From: an uncultured Muribaculaceae bacterium
GTDB lineage: Bacteria > Bacteroidota > Bacteroidia > Bacteroidales > Muribaculaceae
Assembly: GCA_910585275.1 (NCBI GenBank)
Contig: CAJUCW010000001.1
Coordinates: 62,001-126,000, forward strand
Direction: 5' to 3'
DNA length: 64,000 nt
The notes below the pieces were generated by a model. That model did no database searches. It was not told the origin of the DNA and saw only the letters and a program-made list of their open reading frames with translations. A program made the position numbers and the translations under genes. Shown in pieces: positions 47,105 to 55,845 of this stretch. How positions within the stretch are numbered: the first letter of the stretch is position 1; the number at the start of each line of letters is the position of its first letter.

Positions 47105-47144
47105 TAAGAGCGCATTCCTTGAAATTTTAAGGAGCGCGCTCTTA
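47105..47144. terminator. Hairpin between the regulator and ispG
   Basis: Stem TAAGAGCGCATTCCTT / AAGGAGCGCGCTCTTA, with two non-Watson-Crick positions and an 8-base loop, between convergent genes. Confidence 0.75.
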
Positions 47145-47164
47145 ACAGTTCCTTATTATTGATA

Positions 47165-48787
47165 TTATTTGTCAGAGTTGATGAGGGCGAGGAGCTCTTT
47201 GATGGCCTCGGAGGAGGGGATGTTCTTTTTCACGAGGGTCTTCCCTTTGTAGAGGCTTACCTTGCCCGGACCGGCACCTACATAGCCGTAGTCGGCATCC
47301 GCCATCTCACCGGGACCGTTGACTATGCATCCCATGACACCGATTTTCAAACCTTTCAGTCCGGCGGTGGCAGCCTTCACGTCGCGAAGCGTGCTTTGAA
47401 GGTCGAACAACGTTCGGCCGCAACTTGGGCAGGCGATATATTCCGTTTTGCTTATCCTGAGACGCGCGGCCTGAAGAAGCCCGAGGGCTACCGAGTCGAT
47501 TTCTTCCTTTGAAAAACGGGGGGCGTCAATCATGATTCCGCTGCCATAACCGCCCAAAAGCAACGCACCGAAATCGGCACCGGCCTTTATCTGGAAATCC
47601 TCAAGGTCGGAATCGTCATACCTCATACAGATGATCACGGGGTTCTTTCCGCCGGCAGCCACAAAACGGTCAATCCACGACGCTATCTCTCCGGGTCGGT
47701 TCAGATTTCCGGAGCTGACGACCACGGGGAGGTCATCGGGAAATAACTCAGGCCCGGAAGCGGCATCAACCTTATGCCAAGATTCCGGCACTTTCTCGAC
47801 GTCGAGACCCACCACAATGGGATATGCGACGGCCTCAAACCCTTCTATCTTTAAAGCATGGTCGCGCGAACATCCTTCCGCCACCTTTTCAGGCTCGACG
47901 ACAGGAGACTGCGCTTCTCTCGCCACAATATATTCGCGGAGTTTCTTAGCCACGGGAATCTCCTTTTCGGGGTCTTCCGTAAGGGAAACGCGAATTGTGT
48001 CGCCAATCCCGTAGGAAAGGAGTGCGCCGATGCCCACAGCGCTCTTGATTCTGCCGTCTTCCCCGTCGCCGGCTTCGGTCACGCCGAGGTGTAGCGGAAA
48101 ATCCATACCCTCCTCACGCATCCTGCGGTCGAGAAGGAACACGGTCTCGACCATCACGACCACGTTCGATGCCTTTATGGAAATCACGATGTCGTTGAAA
48201 TCTTCTTCGCGACAAATGCGCAGGAATTCCATCACCGATTCAACCATGCCGGCGGGAGTGTCGCCATAGCGGCTCATGATACGGTCGGAAAGTGAACCAT
48301 GGTTCACTCCGAGACGCACGGCGGTGTGATGCACCTTGCAGATATTCAGGAACGGCACAAGCGTTTCCCGGATTTTGTCAATTTCGGCGGCATATTCCTC
48401 GTCGGTAAATTCGAGTTTCTTGAACGTGCGGGCGGCATCTACGAAATTACCGGGGTTTATGCGCACTTTCTCACAAGTGACAGCCGCCTTGAACGCAGCA
48501 TTGGGATTGAAATGGACATCCGCCACCAACGGCACGCAGCATCCGGCCGCATCAAGGCCTTTACGGATTTCCGCCATATTCTCCGCCTCTTTCACGCCCT
48601 GGGTGGTGAGGCGCACAATTTCACCCCCCGCTTCAGCTATGCGGAGTGCCTGTGCCACGCTCCCGGCTGTGTCGAGGGTGGAAGTATTGTTCATCGACTG
48701 AATACGGATAGGGTTGTCACCGCCTATCGCAATGTTTCCTACTTTTGTAACGCTGCTTTTGCGTCTGCTGTAATTATATAAGGTCAT
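47165..48787 (-). CDS. ispG: 4-hydroxy-3-methylbut-2-enyl diphosphate synthase
   Basis: The iron-sulfur enzyme of the MEP isoprenoid pathway that converts MEcPP to HMBPP. At 540 residues it is much longer than the Escherichia coli protein, as in plants and Bacteroidetes, which have an inserted central domain. The TIM-barrel start is IGGDNPIRIQSMNNTSTLDT. The 4Fe-4S Cys ligands are in CPSCGRTLFDL and VMGCIVNGPGEMADADYGY. It is a single gene with no clear promoter. Confidence 0.95.
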   Translation of the reverse strand: MTLYNYSRRKSSVTKVGNIAIGGDNPIRIQSMNNTSTLDTAGSVAQALRIAEAGGEIVRLTTQGVKEAENMAEIRKGLDAAGCCVPLVADVHFNPNAAFKAAVTCEKVRINPGNFVDAARTFKKLEFTDEEYAAEIDKIRETLVPFLNICKVHHTAVRLGVNHGSLSDRIMSRYGDTPAGMVESVMEFLRICREEDFNDIVISIKASNVVVMVETVFLLDRRMREEGMDFPLHLGVTEAGDGEDGRIKSAVGIGALLSYGIGDTIRVSLTEDPEKEIPVAKKLREYIVAREAQSPVVEPEKVAEGCSRDHALKIEGFEAVAYPIVVGLDVEKVPESWHKVDAASGPELFPDDLPVVVSSGNLNRPGEIASWIDRFVAAGGKNPVIICMRYDDSDLEDFQIKAGADFGALLLGGYGSGIMIDAPRFSKEEIDSVALGLLQAARLRISKTEYIACPSCGRTLFDLQSTLRDVKAATAGLKGLKIGVMGCIVNGPGEMADADYGYVGAGPGKVSLYKGKTLVKKNIPSSEAIKELLALINSDK

Positions 48788-48814
48788 TGTTGTCAGGTTA
48801 GGTTAAAAAAAGGC

Positions 48815-48853
48815 GTTAAGGGCCTTAAAGTCCTTAGGGTCTTTAGGGACCTT
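48815..48853. repeat. TTAAGGAC-word intergenic repeat, copy 3
   Basis: GTTAAGGGCCTTAAAGTCCTTAGGGTCTTTAGGGACC-type words lie between ispG and the PAP2 stop. It is a degenerate member of the family at 26.5 and 38.9 kb. Confidence 0.7.
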
Positions 48854-48865
48854 ACTGGAAAAGAT

Positions 48866-49681
48866 TTATATCATCGTGAGGAAGAAGACGCTGCAGAAGC
48901 CCACAGCGTAGCCGGCGAGCACCTGCCAGACTGTGTGGCGGCCAAGCCATACACGTGCGGAGCCGAGGAGCCCGGCAAGGGCTATAGTCAGGAGCAGCCA
49001 GAAAAACAGTTCAGGTTCCGGAGAGCCGTCTTTCTGAATCCGGATAAGCAAAGCCACAATCCCGGCTATGCCGGCTGCATGCGCCGATATCTTCCAAGAG
49101 AAATTAATCACCAGGTTGATGAGGCTGGCAAGTCCGCCACCGGCAAAAAACATACTCAGCCAGAGCGGTGCGCCTTTTGCAGCCATGAACCATGCCGTGC
49201 CTGCATAACACACGGTGGTAATCACGTAGGGGATGAGCCGTTCTTTCCTGCCGTTAAGCCCGAGGTCGTGAATCAGCCCCATCTTCTTAAGGAGAATAAT
49301 CAGAAGCATAGGAACCGCCACATCTATGCCGGCCACTATGAGGGTGAAAACTATGCGCATACCCATCGGAGCGACATCGAGAATAGAAAGCCCGAAAGCG
49401 AGTATCAGGCCATAAACAGGCATCAACAACGGCACGAGCACCCACGAAAGCACGTCAGACAATCCGGTGGCAAAACGTTCGGCACCGGTGGGCGGCAAAT
49501 CTTTTTCCGGAGCGGAAGGTTTCGGGGGCTCCGGTTCACGACCACCGTTATCGCCGGGAAGCGGCGGTGGCGTAGGAGGGGTGCCGAAAATGCCACCATC
49601 CCTACGGTTGAGACTGAACGAATCATTGCCGCCATCGGGCGACGGCACTTCCGGATAATATGACGAAGTATCTATTGGCAT
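48866..49681 (-). CDS. PAP2-like membrane phosphatase with proline-rich N-terminus
   Basis: A 271-residue protein. The first ~70 residues are proline- and glycine-rich and cytoplasmic or disordered (GTPPTPPPLPGDNGG). Five or six membrane helices follow. The late motifs KISAHAAGIAG and RVWLGRHTVWQVLAGYAVG correspond to the SGH and SRxxxGxHxxxDV elements of the PAP2 superfamily. The replacement of SGH by SAH and of Asp in the last motif by Gln is seen in a Bacteroidetes subgroup, so catalysis is uncertain. The substrate is unknown, perhaps a lipid phosphate. Confidence 0.78.
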   Translation of the reverse strand: MPIDTSSYYPEVPSPDGGNDSFSLNRRDGGIFGTPPTPPPLPGDNGGREPEPPKPSAPEKDLPPTGAERFATGLSDVLSWVLVPLLMPVYGLILAFGLSILDVAPMGMRIVFTLIVAGIDVAVPMLLIILLKKMGLIHDLGLNGRKERLIPYVITTVCYAGTAWFMAAKGAPLWLSMFFAGGGLASLINLVINFSWKISAHAAGIAGIVALLIRIQKDGSPEPELFFWLLLTIALAGLLGSARVWLGRHTVWQVLAGYAVGFCSVFFLTMI

Positions 49682-49708
49682 GGCTTTTTCAATGCTTAAT
49701 AATCTTAC

Positions 49709-50665
49709 TTATTTATCTCCGCTTTTATCTCCGCCCTTTCCCGTTTTAACAGCATCGAGGAATCTTGACGGCACAGGGAGCTCAAAACGCATATCCCTGC
49801 GCGTGATGGGATGGGCGAAACGCAGTGTCCTGGCATGCAGACACAAGCGGTGGAGACGGCTTTCTTTGGCGCCATATTTGCGGTCGCCCGAAATCGGATG
49901 TCCCATTTCAGAAGCATGCACGCGAATCTGGTTCTTCCGGCCCGTGTCGAGCGAAAACTCCACAAGAGACAGGCCGTTGGCGCGTTTCAACACATTAAAG
50001 CGGGTAAGCGCGAGCTTACCTTCGCCAGGCTCGTCGGTGGAATAAACCACAAACTGGGAATTCTCCGCCAGATGGCTCTTCATAAACCCGGAATCTTCCT
50101 TCACATATCCTTCGAGGAGGGCAACGTAAAGACGGTCGAGCACCATATTGTTCCAATTATGACGGAGATTCTCCTGCGCCTCTTCGTTTTTGGCAAACAT
50201 CATAAGGCCCGACGTGTCGCGGTCAAGGCGATGCACCACATAGAGTTTATTGCGGGGGTCTTTCTCCTTCATATAGTTGCGGAGTATGTCGTAGGCGGTT
50301 TCCTCTTTTTTATGGCTCTGCGTGCCTACGGAAAGGAGTCCGTAGCCTTTGTTGATGACTATAACGTCGTCGTCTTCATAGACGAGCTGCAGGCGGGGAT
50401 TCCGAAGCACGACAAACGGACGCGCCACATTAACCTCTACTTTTCCTCCGGGAGGCACCGGCGCATTGAAGGCGGTGTTGACAACGCCGTCGATCATCAT
50501 CTGTCCGTGTTTAAGCCATGATTTCAAGTCGGTGCGGCTTCTGTCGGGCATATTTTCCGAAACGAAAGCAAGCAGTGCGGCGTCGGAGTCACCGTCGTTG
50601 ATAAACGTGAAAACCCTGTCTTCACGAAAACCGCGTATATTTCTTGTTTGTCTGTCGCGTGGCAT
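49709..50665 (-). CDS. RluA family pseudouridine synthase
   Basis: It makes pseudouridine in rRNA or tRNA. An S4-like RNA-binding domain (~28-80) precedes the catalytic domain with HRLDRDTSG at 145-153, where Asp148 is the nucleophile. The protein has 318 residues, normal for RluA/RluD-type enzymes. The exact site modified cannot be read. Confidence 0.93.
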   Translation of the reverse strand: MPRDRQTRNIRGFREDRVFTFINDGDSDAALLAFVSENMPDRSRTDLKSWLKHGQMMIDGVVNTAFNAPVPPGGKVEVNVARPFVVLRNPRLQLVYEDDDVIVINKGYGLLSVGTQSHKKEETAYDILRNYMKEKDPRNKLYVVHRLDRDTSGLMMFAKNEEAQENLRHNWNNMVLDRLYVALLEGYVKEDSGFMKSHLAENSQFVVYSTDEPGEGKLALTRFNVLKRANGLSLVEFSLDTGRKNQIRVHASEMGHPISGDRKYGAKESRLHRLCLHARTLRFAHPITRRDMRFELPVPSRFLDAVKTGKGGDKSGDK

Positions 50666-50709
50666 TTACTATTTTTCTTTTCTATATAACAACTTTGATC
50701 AATTAATGG

Positions 50710-51990
50710 TCAAGGAAGAGATGAATATCGCAGCAAGCGATGTCCGAACCGGCAGTAAAGGCACTTCCTCGCTTCGCAGTATTCCCTTTGCAAATGAATC
50801 AACGCCTGGCTGCGAAAGGCGCTCCCCGCCTCTAATCCTAACTGCGCCCAACGTCTGGTTATTGTGTTGACTTCGGCAGGAAGGGAGGAAAGGATGTCGA
50901 TGGCTTTCTCTGCGATATCGGCATCGCCCCTCGTCATGGCGCAAGCATAGAGGAGCGGAACAACGACGTTGACAATAAGCAGAGTTACGCTCGACTGCGA
51001 AAGCGTGTCGGCCACGGCCCGTGCATCGACATCGAAAGAGGAATGCGTATGCCAATAGCCCTCAAGCCTCCAACCGAAAATCTTGCGCATATCCTCTTCA
51101 CTTCCGCGAGAGTCAAGTATTTTCGAAAACATTGAAAAACCATCCTCGCAAGATTTCGAGAGAAACGCTATGCGGCGGTGAGGGAAGTTCTGCGGCCGGG
51201 TGCGGGCATATTTCCATACTCCCTGCCGCATCGGGCGCAGGCCGTATTTTTGGGCAAGGAAATAATATTCACGGCAAAGCAGCTGGTAATATTCATCGAA
51301 AATATGGAGCGAAGAATCAAGCATCCCTGCCTGGCCGAAAAAAATGGCCTGAAGCTGGAGCGGATTGTCGGAATGATGATGGAGCACCCTCAGCGGGACG
51401 GAACGCGCAAGCATTTCGAAGGGTTCGCCGTTTAGCCCGAATCCAAGGCCACGCGCAAGCATAATGAAGCAGGTCTGCTCCCAGTCGCCCCCGCAATTTT
51501 TGCAAATATCAAGCACCCTTTCGCTTTTTTTCTGCACCCTCTCGATTGAAAGCGATTCAAGCCAGTCGGTAACCGCGAGTGCAGGGACCGTATGCAACCT
51601 CGAAGCGCAACGGATATCTGCCATCTCCGACGACAACATGGCATAAGTGCGGAAAAAATCTTCAGGCATGGTTATCTCCACCTGGGGAATGAGGGAGCCG
51701 TCGGCGCGGCGCACCCTTTTATCCGACACGCCGACCACATGGAGAATAACGCCGTCGTAGGCGGGATCGGAGTCGTGGCCGTGGCGATACCAATCGGATG
51801 CCTTCACGTGGATTTCCACATTTCCGGCCCATTGCTCGCCGCCTATCCTTATCTTTGAATTAAAGAAATCAGGACCGGAATCCATATTATGCCGTCCGGG
51901 GTCGATTACCTCGACCTCGGTTCCGTCTGCAGCGGCAAGACGCCTGCCGAACATACGTGATTTCCAAAGATATTGATAAAGACTTTCCAT
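50710..51990 (-). CDS. DUF2851 family protein
   Basis: A 426-residue protein of a Bacteroidetes family of unknown function. The N-terminus has the family core GPDFFNSKIRIGGEQWAGNV followed by EIHVKASDW. The acidic and Lys positions resemble a PD-(D/E)XK-type nuclease arrangement, but that is only a resemblance. The C-terminal half is helical. Its promoter box (TACTTTTG, minus strand, 52056-52063) lies ~65 bases upstream. Confidence 0.85.
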   Translation of the reverse strand: MESLYQYLWKSRMFGRRLAAADGTEVEVIDPGRHNMDSGPDFFNSKIRIGGEQWAGNVEIHVKASDWYRHGHDSDPAYDGVILHVVGVSDKRVRRADGSLIPQVEITMPEDFFRTYAMLSSEMADIRCASRLHTVPALAVTDWLESLSIERVQKKSERVLDICKNCGGDWEQTCFIMLARGLGFGLNGEPFEMLARSVPLRVLHHHSDNPLQLQAIFFGQAGMLDSSLHIFDEYYQLLCREYYFLAQKYGLRPMRQGVWKYARTRPQNFPHRRIAFLSKSCEDGFSMFSKILDSRGSEEDMRKIFGWRLEGYWHTHSSFDVDARAVADTLSQSSVTLLIVNVVVPLLYACAMTRGDADIAEKAIDILSSLPAEVNTITRRWAQLGLEAGSAFRSQALIHLQREYCEARKCLYCRFGHRLLRYSSLP

Positions 51991-52055
51991 TCAACGCGCG
52001 AGATGCCGGACTTCATTGCTGCGGCGACAATGCCGGAGAGGAGTCAACGTCACTG

Positions 52056-52063
52056 CAAAAGTA
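52056..52063 (-). promoter_or_regulatory. -7 box of the DUF2851 gene
   Basis: The minus strand reads TACTTTTG. No consensus -33 box is present. Confidence 0.5.
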
Positions 52064-52114
52064 ACTATTTTCCAAATAATATCCGTTAATAATCTGAAAA
52101 ATAAACCGCCCTGT

Positions 52115-52145
52115 TTTGTTTTTTATGGAATTTACCTTAACTTTG
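52115..52145 (+). promoter_or_regulatory. Promoter of a candidate small RNA
   Basis: TTTG, 19 bases, TAACTTTG, both boxes perfect. It faces a 250-base gene-free stretch. Confidence 0.75.
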
Positions 52146-52149
52146 CATC

Positions 52150-52220
52150 GTGTTTTTCATAGTATAATTAAGATTAAGGTTTCGGTCTATTCCTTTGTGA
52201 AAAGGGATAGACTTTTTTTT
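52150..52220 (+). ncRNA. Candidate small RNA, about 70 nt
   Basis: A perfect promoter is followed about 35 bases into the transcript by a 12-bp hairpin (52185-52196 with 52201-52212, one wobble pair) with the GNRA-type loop GTGA and then eight T. There is no ATG in the transcript and no open frame of more than a few codons. It lies alone between the divergent DUF2851 gene and the convergent rubrerythrin gene. The unpaired 5' part (about 35 bases, A/T-rich) could be the target-binding region. I do not recognise a known RNA family. Confidence 0.6.
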
Positions 52221-52238
52221 CGACGCATTGTGAGGTTT

Positions 52239-52314
52239 AATGCAAAATGCATAATTCAAAATGCATAATCTTTGGTCGTGAGCCATTAGTCGTGAGTCAT
52301 TAGCCATTAGTCGA
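52239..52314. repeat. ATGCATAAT and CATTAG(T/C)C word repeats
   Basis: AAAATGCATAATTCAAAATGCATAAT is followed by three reiterations of GAGCCATTAGTCGT-like words. It resembles the spacer at 37.83-37.87 kb. Confidence 0.7.
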
Positions 52315-52319
52315 TACAG

Positions 52320-52355
52320 AAACTCAAGGAAACCCTTGCGGATTCCCTTGAGTTT
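52320..52355 (-). terminator. Rubrerythrin terminator hairpin
   Basis: Stem AAACTCAAGGAAA / TTCCCTTGAGTTT with a 10-base loop, 35 bases after the rubrerythrin stop. Confidence 0.7.
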
Positions 52356-52390
52356 GCAATAATCAATAATTAATATGTAATTTTCAATAA

Positions 52391-52978
52391 TCAATAATTG
52401 TCTTCCTCCGGCATAAAATGCTGGTAAGGATGTGCGCATGCAGGACATTTCTCCGGCGGCTGGGTGCCTTCGTAGATGTAGCCGCAAACGAGGCATTGCC
52501 ATTTGATGGGCTCGTCGCGTTTCCATACAGTGCCTTCTTCGATACGCTTGCGCATAAGTTCGAAACGCTCTTCATGACGCTGCTCTATCGTGGCGATGGC
52601 GCGGAAAGTCTTCGCGATTTCAGGGAAGCCTTCTTCATCGGCTACTTTTGCGTATGCCGTGTAAAGACCCACTCCTTCGTTTCTCTCCTCTTCGGCAGCT
52701 ACCTTAAGGTTATCTACCGTGGGGGTAAGGATACCCGGATCTACCGGAATAGGGGCAGACGTAACCGCCCCCTCTTTGAGGAGCTTCAAATAAATCTTGG
52801 CATGATGAAGCTCGTTGTCAGCCGTCTCTGTGAAGATATTGGCATACTGGAAATATGATTCCTTCTGTGCGGCCTGCGCAAAATATGTGTAACGTGAATA
52901 AGCACATGACTCGGCAATGTAAGAATTGGCAAGATTCTGCTCAGTCTTCGTGCCTTTGATGCTTTTTGTGTCAGCCAT
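52391..52978 (-). CDS. Rubrerythrin
   Basis: A di-iron peroxide reductase that protects anaerobes from oxidative stress. The N-terminal ferritin-like four-helix domain has iron ligands in IAESCAYSRY (Glu23), ETADNELHHAKIYL and ATIEQRHEERF. The C-terminal rubredoxin domain (~160-195) has CLVCGYIYEG and CPACAHPYQHF with all four Cys. The protein has 195 residues, the standard length. It is monocistronic. Confidence 0.96.
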   Translation of the reverse strand: MADTKSIKGTKTEQNLANSYIAESCAYSRYTYFAQAAQKESYFQYANIFTETADNELHHAKIYLKLLKEGAVTSAPIPVDPGILTPTVDNLKVAAEEERNEGVGLYTAYAKVADEEGFPEIAKTFRAIATIEQRHEERFELMRKRIEEGTVWKRDEPIKWQCLVCGYIYEGTQPPEKCPACAHPYQHFMPEEDNY

Positions 52979-53033
52979 AGTATTCGATATTTAGAGATTG
53001 TTCTTTTATTTTAACGCCATAGTCACAAAATGG

Positions 53034-53065
53034 TTTGACAAATACGGTTATTATTCTTAACTTCG
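53034..53065 (+). promoter_or_regulatory. Promoter of recO, leaderless geometry
   Basis: TTTG, 20 bases, TAACTTCG, four bases before the ATG at 53070. Confidence 0.7.
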
Positions 53066-53069
53066 CGAT

Positions 53070-53795
53070 ATGACTGAAAAATTTGTGGGCATAGTGATTG
53101 ACATCACCCGCCACTCCGACCGCCACAACATAGTGACGCTCTACACGCGCACCCGGGGCAGGCTTTCGTTTCTTTCTGCAGCCGGAGGTGGAAAACCCGG
53201 CAAAATGAGACAGGCGCGTCTGCAACCACTCGCAGTGATAGAAGGCGACATCAATTTCCGGCAGACCGCAGAACTCCAGAAACTCGGTGCTTTTTCCATG
53301 CATCAAGTGTGGGGCGACATATATTTCAACCCTGTTAAACAGATGGTGGCACTCTTCCTTTCCGAATTCCTCAACAAATTGCTACGCGCCACTATGCCCG
53401 ACGAAAACCTCTGGGACTATATATTCAATTCGCTGATGCTGTTTGACAGCATGAAGAAAAAGATCGCTGATTTCCATGTGGTCTTCCTGTCGTCGTTGCT
53501 GCCGTTCACCGGAATACAACCGGACCCGGAAGACTATCGTCCCGGGTGTTTCCTCGACATGCAGGCGGGCACTTTTGTAGCCGTCCCCCCCGTACACCGC
53601 GATGTGCTTACGGGCGACGAAGCCGCGTTTGCGGCAAAACTCTGCCGGATTAATTTCTCAAACGCTCGGGTGCTCAGACTCAACGGCCAGCTCAGACTTC
53701 GAATCATAGACCGCCTGCTCCATTATTACGGAATCCATTTCCCCGGCACCGCCAACCTGAAATCTCTGGCGGTGATCCACGAAGTTTTCTCTTGA
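53070..53795 (+). CDS. recO: DNA repair protein RecO
   Basis: It anneals DNA strands and loads RecA with RecR in the RecFOR pathway. The protein has 241 residues. An N-terminal OB fold (GIVIDITRHSDRHNIVTLYT, then RGRLSFL) is followed by the helical domain. The zinc-finger Cys set of some RecO proteins is absent, as is common in Bacteroidetes. It is convergent with queA, with a hairpin between. Confidence 0.92.
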   Translation: MTEKFVGIVIDITRHSDRHNIVTLYTRTRGRLSFLSAAGGGKPGKMRQARLQPLAVIEGDINFRQTAELQKLGAFSMHQVWGDIYFNPVKQMVALFLSEFLNKLLRATMPDENLWDYIFNSLMLFDSMKKKIADFHVVFLSSLLPFTGIQPDPEDYRPGCFLDMQAGTFVAVPPVHRDVLTGDEAAFAAKLCRINFSNARVLRLNGQLRLRIIDRLLHYYGIHFPGTANLKSLAVIHEVFS

Positions 53796-53817
53796 TTACA
53801 CAATAGTATAAAAAGGC

Positions 53818-53849
53818 GGGTAGCCGGAATCTCACGATCCCGACTACCC
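53818..53849. terminator. Hairpin between recO and queA
   Basis: Stem GGGTAGCCGG / CCGACTACCC (one wobble) with an 11-12 base loop, 22 bases after the recO stop. Confidence 0.6.
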
Positions 53850-53906
53850 TCGGATGAAATAATTCATATATTGCTTAATTATTGGATATTTCGATTCCAA
53901 ATTTGT

Positions 53907-53930
53907 GCAATCAAACATGCCGAAGGCATG
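53907..53930 (+). repeat. REP-like element, copy 4 (short)
   Basis: GCAATCAAACATGCCGAAGG plus CATG, with one base changed from copy 1. It lies between the convergent recO and queA. Confidence 0.8.
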
Positions 53931-53951
53931 CACCTCGATTGCCTGAGGCCA

Positions 53952-55004
53952 TCAGCGGAGAATCAGCATCGCATCGCCGTAAGCGCCGAACTGATACTTC
54001 TCTTTCACCGCCACCTCGTATGCCTTCATCACGGTGTCGTAGCCTCCGAAAGCAGCCACCATCATGAGCATGGTGCTCAAAGGCATGTGGAAGTTGGAGA
54101 CAAGAGAGTTGCACACCGTGAAGTCGTAGGGCGGGAAGATGAATTTGTTGGTCCAGCCTTCGTAGGTCATGAGATGGCCGTTCATGCACACGGCGCTTGC
54201 CACAGCACGGAGCACGGAAGTGCCCACGGCGCATACGCTCGATCCTCGGTCTTTGGCTGCGTTGACCATTTCGACGAGATCCTCGTTGACATACATCTCC
54301 TCGCTGTCCATGCGGTGCTTGGTGAGGTCTTCCACGTCGATATCCTTAAAGTTGCCCCTACCGCTATGGAGGGTAAGGAATCCTCTTTCCACGCCCTTTA
54401 TCTCCAGACGCTTAAGCAACTCGCGACTGAAATGGAGCCCCGCTGCGGGAGCCATCACCGCGCCTTCGTTCTTGGCGAAGATGCACTGATAGCGGTCGGC
54501 ATCCCAGTCTTCCACCTTGCGGGTGATATATTCGGGCAAAGGAGTCTCGCCCAAAGAATAAAGCGCCTCTTTGAATTCATCGTGCGGGCCGTCGTAAAGG
54601 AAACGGAGAGTGCGTCCGCGCGAAGTGGTATTGTCGATCACCTCCGCCACCATGGAGTCGTCGTCGCCAAAATAAAGTTTATTGCCGATTCTTATTTTCC
54701 GGGCAGGCTCCACGAGCACATCCCAGAATTTCTGCTCCATATTGAGCTCACGGAGAAGGAAAACCTCTATGCATGCACCGGTCTTCTCCTTATTGCCGTA
54801 GAGACGGGCCGGGAAAACCTTGGTGTCGTTGAAAATCATCACGTCGCCGTCTTCAAAGAAATTCAGGATTTCCTTGAAAACATGATGCGATATGTTGCCC
54901 GTCTTGGCATCAACCACCATCAGACGGCATTCATCACGATTTTCTGACGGATACTGCGCTATCAGATTGTCAGGAAGTTTAAACTTGAACTGTGAGAGTT
55001 TCAT
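53952..55004 (-). CDS. queA: S-adenosylmethionine:tRNA ribosyltransferase-isomerase
   Basis: It makes epoxyqueuosine in tRNA by transferring the ribosyl part of SAM. The protein has 350 residues, with family segments LIAQYPSENRDECRLMV and VMIFNDTKVFPARLYG at the N-terminus and AGLHFSRELLKRL then LHSGRGNF in the core. It is the last gene of the ftsX-DUF3098-uppP-truB-queA operon, 85 bases after truB. Confidence 0.96.
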   Translation of the reverse strand: MKLSQFKFKLPDNLIAQYPSENRDECRLMVVDAKTGNISHHVFKEILNFFEDGDVMIFNDTKVFPARLYGNKEKTGACIEVFLLRELNMEQKFWDVLVEPARKIRIGNKLYFGDDDSMVAEVIDNTTSRGRTLRFLYDGPHDEFKEALYSLGETPLPEYITRKVEDWDADRYQCIFAKNEGAVMAPAAGLHFSRELLKRLEIKGVERGFLTLHSGRGNFKDIDVEDLTKHRMDSEEMYVNEDLVEMVNAAKDRGSSVCAVGTSVLRAVASAVCMNGHLMTYEGWTNKFIFPPYDFTVCNSLVSNFHMPLSTMLMMVAAFGGYDTVMKAYEVAVKEKYQFGAYGDAMLILR

Positions 55005-55089
55005 TCCGTTGTATTCGCTTGTTCGTTTTTATTTATCGAGGCATCTCTGTGCCCCTTGGTTGATCTGTCTTAAATTATGGAATCCTTTT

Positions 55090-55815
55090 TCAGTTTTCCT
55101 CCGGCAGACGGTAGTCTTCCGGATAAGTTATGTCGGTGTTGGCGATTTTTTCCACCGCCTCGGCTACGCCAAGACAATCTTCCACTCTTATGGAGCCCAC
55201 CCTCGTGCGCCTCAACGCCGTGAGATGGGCACCGCTTTCGAGAGCTTCGCCTATGTCGCGGGCAATGGCGCGTATGTAAGTGCCTTTGCTGCACACAATT
55301 CTCAGCGTTATTTCGGGGAGACTGAAATCAAGGAGTTCCATCTCGCTAATCTCGAGGGCCTTGGGCTTAAGATTCACCTCCTTTCCCTTACGCGCGAGAT
55401 TGTAGGCGCGTTTACCGTCAACTTTCACGGCAGAGAAAACCGGTGGCACCTGCATGATGCTGCCGGTGAACCGTGGAAGCACCTCCTCTACCCTCTCTTT
55501 GGTGATGTGTTGCCAGGGATATTCCTTATCGACTGCAGTCTCAAGGTCGAAGCTCGGTGTTGTGGCGCCAAGACGGATTGTAGCCACATACTCTTTCGCC
55601 CCGCTCTGCAGTTCGTCGATTTTGCGGGTGGCCCGTCCGGTACACACTATCAATACACCCGTAGCGAGGGGGTCGAGTGTGCCGGCATGCCCCACCTTGA
55701 ATTTCTTCAGATGGAGACGGCGTTGTATGGCGCCTCTCACGCGCTTGACGGCATCGAACGACGTCCAGCCCAAAGGTTTGTCTATTCCGATTATCTCTCC
55801 GCTAATAAAATCCAT
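55090..55815 (-). CDS. truB: tRNA pseudouridine(55) synthase
   Basis: It modifies U55 in the T-loop of all tRNAs. The protein has 241 residues; the catalytic Asp48 is in GHAGTLDPLATGVL. IDKPLGWTSFDAV starts the fold, and CSKGTYIRAIARDIG closes the active-site region. It lies 30 bases after uppP in the operon. Confidence 0.96.
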   Translation of the reverse strand: MDFISGEIIGIDKPLGWTSFDAVKRVRGAIQRRLHLKKFKVGHAGTLDPLATGVLIVCTGRATRKIDELQSGAKEYVATIRLGATTPSFDLETAVDKEYPWQHITKERVEEVLPRFTGSIMQVPPVFSAVKVDGKRAYNLARKGKEVNLKPKALEISEMELLDFSLPEITLRIVCSKGTYIRAIARDIGEALESGAHLTALRRTRVGSIRVEDCLGVAEAVEKIANTDITYPEDYRLPEEN

Positions 55816-55845
55816 ATCTTGAAAAGTAGATGTGAAATCATTTGA

